Source of the DNA: JAHEKO01 sp965212505
GTDB taxonomy: Bacteria > Acidobacteriota > Thermoanaerobaculia > Multivoradales > JAHEKO01
DNA: 64,000 nt
Direction: 5' to 3'
Assembly: GCA_965212505.1 (NCBI GenBank)
Contig: OZ243123.1
Span: 2,976,001-3,040,000, forward strand
Shown here: positions 61,438 to 64,000 of the stretch, piece after piece
Position numbering within the stretch: position 1 is the first letter of the stretch
How the letters are laid out: each line of letters begins with the position of its first letter
Made by a program: the position numbers and the translations under genes
The notes under the pieces: generated by a model
The model's input: only the letters and a program-made list of their open reading frames with translations
Told to the model about the DNA's origin: nothing
Database searches by the model: none

Positions 61438-62358
61438 TCATGTGACGCGAATTCTCGGATCGAGCAGAGCGTAGACCAGGTCCGTCAGAACGTTCAGCAC
61501 GACGTAGGTGAGCGCGATCGCCAAGACGCCCCCCTGCACCAACGGATAGTCGCGGAGTTGGATGGCCTGGATGACCATCCGCCCGATTCCCGGCCAGGCG
61601 AAGATCGTCTCGGTGATGATCGCGCCAGTCAGGAGCGCGCCGAACTGGAGTCCGACCACGGTGGTGACAGGAATCGAAGCGTTGCGGAGTGCGTGCTTCA
61701 AAACCACCGAGAGCCGGGTCAGCCCCTTCGCCTCGGCCGTGACCAGGTATGGGCGATGGAGCTCCTCGGCTAGTGAGGTGCGAACCATTCGTGTGAGGAG
61801 CCCGGCCAACGCCGTCCCCAGCGTGATCGACGGCAGCACCAGACTCGCCAGGCCCGATCTGCCCGACACTGGAAAGAGATCGAACTGAATCGCAAACAGC
61901 AAGATCAGCATCGGACCGAGCCAGAAGTTGGGAAGCGAGACGCCGAGAAGCGCAAAGAAACGCGACAGGTGGTCGACCAGGCTGTTTCGGTAGTAGGCCG
62001 CGAGAATCCCGAGCGGGAGCGCAACCGCCAAGGCGACGATCATGCTGGCGATCGCCAAGACGATGGTGGCCGGATAGCGCTCCCACAGGAGTGACGCGAC
62101 CGGCTCGCGGTAGTGCAGCGACCGCCCCAGATCTCCTCGCACCAGACCGCCCATGTAGGAGAGGTACTGAACCCCTAGCGGACGGTCGAGACCCAGCTCG
62201 CTCCTCAGCCGCTCGACCTCGCTCCGCTCGGCGCCTTCGCCCAACATCATCTCCACCGGATCCCCGGGGATCAGATGGATCAGCGAGAAGACCAGGGTTG
62301 CGACCAGAAGTGCGATGGGAATCGCCTGGCCGAGTCGTCGAAGCAGGTAGGCGGTCAT
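61438..62358 (-). CDS. DppB-like ABC transporter permease
   Basis: 306 aa, ATG, no clear Shine-Dalgarno. Six helices; DppB signatures: RLGQAIPIALLVATLVFSLI, HLIPGDPVEMMLG, EAA loop YLVTAEAKGLTRLSVVLKHALRN and ETIFAWPGIGRM. Pairs with the DppC-like gene 526 nt downstream. Substrate (peptides, nickel or sugars) cannot be fixed. Confidence 0.93.
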   Translation of the reverse strand: MTAYLLRRLGQAIPIALLVATLVFSLIHLIPGDPVEMMLGEGAERSEVERLRSELGLDRPLGVQYLSYMGGLVRGDLGRSLHYREPVASLLWERYPATIVLAIASMIVALAVALPLGILAAYYRNSLVDHLSRFFALLGVSLPNFWLGPMLILLFAIQFDLFPVSGRSGLASLVLPSITLGTALAGLLTRMVRTSLAEELHRPYLVTAEAKGLTRLSVVLKHALRNASIPVTTVVGLQFGALLTGAIITETIFAWPGIGRMVIQAIQLRDYPLVQGGVLAIALTYVVLNVLTDLVYALLDPRIRVT

Positions 62359-62424
62359 GACAGGCCGGAAGAGCCAGAGACGCCGACAGGATACTCGTTT
62401 CCCTCCCCCGCCGCAGGTTCGGAT

Positions 62425-64000
62425 CTACTCGAGCCCGAGCGAGCGCACCAGGTAGCTGAGCGCCTGGCGGCTGACGCCGAGTCGCCGGGCGGCCGCAGCG
62501 CGGTTGCCGCCGGCCTCCTCGACGGCCTCGGCGACCAGTCGGCGGCGGAGATCGAACACCTGCTGGTGATACCCACCCGGCGGTCGCCGCTCGCCGTTCG
62601 CGAAGCTCAGATGGTGCTCACGCACCACGCTCTCTTCCGCGATCGCAGCGGCCGCGGCGAGCAGATTCTCGAGCTCGCGCACGTTCCCTGGGAACGAGTG
62701 TTCCCGGAGTCGCCTGCCGGCCGCGGTCGAAAGTCGCAATTGCCGCCCGCCGTCGACTCGATCGAGGAAGTAGCGGATCAGAAGCTCGAGGTCGTCGCCG
62801 CGATCCCGCAACGGCGGAAGCTCGACGGTGCCGACCGCCAGTCGATAGTAGAGATCGGCGCGAAAGCGACCGTCGGCGATCCGCCGCTCGAGTCGACGGT
62901 GGGTGGCTGCAACCACCCGAGCGTCGACGTGCCGCGTCTTGTTCTCGCCGAGTCGCCTCACCTCCCCTTCCTGCAGCACCCGCAAAAGCATCGCCTGCGC
63001 CGGGAGTGGCAGATCTCCGATCTCGTCGAGGAAGACCGTGCCCCGGCCGGCAGCCTCGAAGATGCCCGGCCGGTCTCGCTCGGCACCCGTGAACGCTCCG
63101 CGCGCGTGCCCAAAAAGGTCCGACAGGATCAGTTGCTCCGAGAAGGCGCCCGAGTTGACCGGAAGCCAAGGCGCCTCGCAGCGGGAGCTCTGACGGTGAA
63201 CGTGGCGGGCCACGAGTTCCTTGCCGGTGCCCGTCTCACCCACAATCAACACGGGCAGGGAGCCTCGCGCCAGCCGCTCCGCTCGGCGGAGCGCCCGGCG
63301 GAGCGCGACACTCCGACCGACCAGCCCCGAGCCTCGGTGCCGCGACGGGGGCTCCGGCACCGGCATGTCGCGGACGACCAGCGCCAGGAACGCCCGTAAC
63401 GGCGCGTCGATACGGTTCGCTCGGAGGACCCACTCTCCACCCGCGACCGGCGCACGGAGCTCCTCCGCCCCCCCAGGTCCCCCGACCGTCTCGTTCGCGA
63501 CACCCCGTCCCTCGAACGAGAGTTGCACGTCTAGGTAGCCCGCCTTCTCGAACAGCTCTTCGACGCTGCGAGACGAGCTGCCGGCCAGGTAGCTCTCGAC
63601 GGCCTTCCAAGCCCGTCCCGAGGCTCGCTCCAGACGGTCCGCGAGCCAGCTGGCCCCCGACACTCGCAGGACGCGCTCGGCGCGGCGAAGCCGCGCGCTG
63701 GGCACGAGACTCGGAGAGACCATCTCGAGATCGACACAGAGACGAGCCGATCGGAACTCTCCGAGCGCATCGGCCCCTTCCCACGCGTGTGTCGAAATTC
63801 GCTCACCACGCAAGACCGACCGCCAGATCTCAGCAGCCGCACCTTCGACGACGCGCGTCGCCCGCTCGTGCTCGCCCGCGAGCGCCCAGAGCGCCGGCAG
63901 CTCCTCACTTTCGAAGACCGCTACCGGGCGCTCTCTCGATCTCTGGAGCTCGGCGGCGGCCGCCTGGGGTCGACCCAGCCAGCCGAGGGCCCGCGCCGCG
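62425..64000 (-). CDS. Sigma-54-dependent transcription activator (5' end beyond window)
   Basis: At least 525 residues; the frame is open and protein-like to the window edge (ARALGWLGRPQ onward), so the start is missing and the TTG at 63813 is not it. The N-terminal part is helical and TPR-like (LWALAGEHERATRVVEGAA). AAA+ domain: GETGTGKE, GAFTGA loop for sigma-54 contact, VFLDEIGDLPL, arginine fingers in FRADLYYRL. C-terminal Fis-type HTH (AAARRLGVSRQALSYL). No receiver domain is seen. It is upstream of, and codirectional with, the permease genes and may control them, though no -24/-12 site was found before dppB. Confidence 0.93.
   Translation of the reverse strand, partial: AARALGWLGRPQAAAAELQRSRERPVAVFESEELPALWALAGEHERATRVVEGAAAEIWRSVLRGERISTHAWEGADALGEFRSARLCVDLEMVSPSLVPSARLRRAERVLRVSGASWLADRLERASGRAWKAVESYLAGSSSRSVEELFEKAGYLDVQLSFEGRGVANETVGGPGGAEELRAPVAGGEWVLRANRIDAPLRAFLALVVRDMPVPEPPSRHRGSGLVGRSVALRRALRRAERLARGSLPVLIVGETGTGKELVARHVHRQSSRCEAPWLPVNSGAFSEQLILSDLFGHARGAFTGAERDRPGIFEAAGRGTVFLDEIGDLPLPAQAMLLRVLQEGEVRRLGENKTRHVDARVVAATHRRLERRIADGRFRADLYYRLAVGTVELPPLRDRGDDLELLIRYFLDRVDGGRQLRLSTAAGRRLREHSFPGNVRELENLLAAAAAIAEESVVREHHLSFANGERRPPGGYHQQVFDLRRRLVAEAVEEAGGNRAAAARRLGVSRQALSYLVRSLGLE

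Noticed and set aside
62359..62424. Sigma-54 (-24/-12) promoter before dppB
   Set aside because: No TGGCAC-N5-TTGC-like pair is present in the 66-nt gap.

Overview
The window is GC-rich (about 64 % by eye) bacterial chromosome, packed with genes and free of insertion sequences, phage genes, CRISPR arrays and recognisable tRNA or rRNA genes. Several features together suggest a Gram-negative-type, didermic bacterium, most likely an Acidobacteriota relative (Thermoanaerobaculia or Holophagae-like): an MglA GTPase, Hanks-type kinases with FHA partners and a TonB-like C-terminus, long c-type multihaem cytochromes, TPR-rich secreted proteins, an hrcA-grpE-dnaK-dnaJ-prmA operon, and a sigma-54 activator. 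The phylum call is inference from gene content; there is no 16S rRNA in the window.

Layout. 1-1363: end of an unknown gene, then an OmpR-type response regulator facing a lone HPt protein. 1368-7587 (minus strand): secreted or lipid-anchored TPR proteins, an M2 (ACE-like) peptidase, a small secreted protein and a class I aminotransferase. 7722-10335: DsbD and a soluble Ser/Thr kinase. 10425-20674 (plus strand): a tight seven-gene operon with a pentahaem cytochrome, a probable outer-membrane barrel, an octahaem cytochrome, a double cyclic-nucleotide-binding/four-cluster ferredoxin fusion, a dihaem cytochrome b, a decahaem cytochrome and a twin-FHA protein. It is met head-on by a kinase-TonB fusion (20671-22578). 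22812-27252: MGH1/GH63-like glycosidase, AgcS symporter and YbdK ligase. 27320-37296 (minus): ffh, then rpsP-khpA-rimM-trmD-rplS-rnhB running on into TPR protein, hypothetical, NAD-type isocitrate dehydrogenase and rarA. 37322-41322: pyk facing an MMPL/RND exporter. 41511-47128 (minus): pilT-recX-alaS-lytic transglycosylase-pgsA. 47285-54298: rsmE, a secreted cysteine-knot-like protein on the other strand, then prmA-dnaJ-dnaK-grpE-hrcA. 54484-59358 (plus): mglA-nrdR-lon-thiL. 59339-64000: a duplicated HTH/AT-hook protein, a dipeptide-type ABC permease pair split by a divergent fRMsr gene, and a sigma-54 activator cut by the window end.

The most interesting unit is 10425-20674. Read as one pathway it carries 23 predicted c-type haems, two predicted b haems and four [4Fe-4S] clusters. 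These are placed so that electrons could pass from cytoplasm through the inner membrane (ferredoxin and cytochrome b), across the periplasm (deca-, octa- and pentahaem proteins) to an outer-membrane barrel, with no substrate-reducing catalytic subunit in the operon. The ferredoxin is fused to two CRP-like domains, so a cyclic nucleotide may gate electron flow directly. DsbD next door could supply reductant for haem attachment, and FHA plus two kinases could add phospho-control.

Promoters across the window share an extended -10 element close to TGCTANNAT. In several genes it lies 7-10 nt from the start codon, which predicts leaderless mRNAs. Many starts are GTG or TTG, and adjacent genes often overlap by 1-8 nt, pointing to translational coupling.
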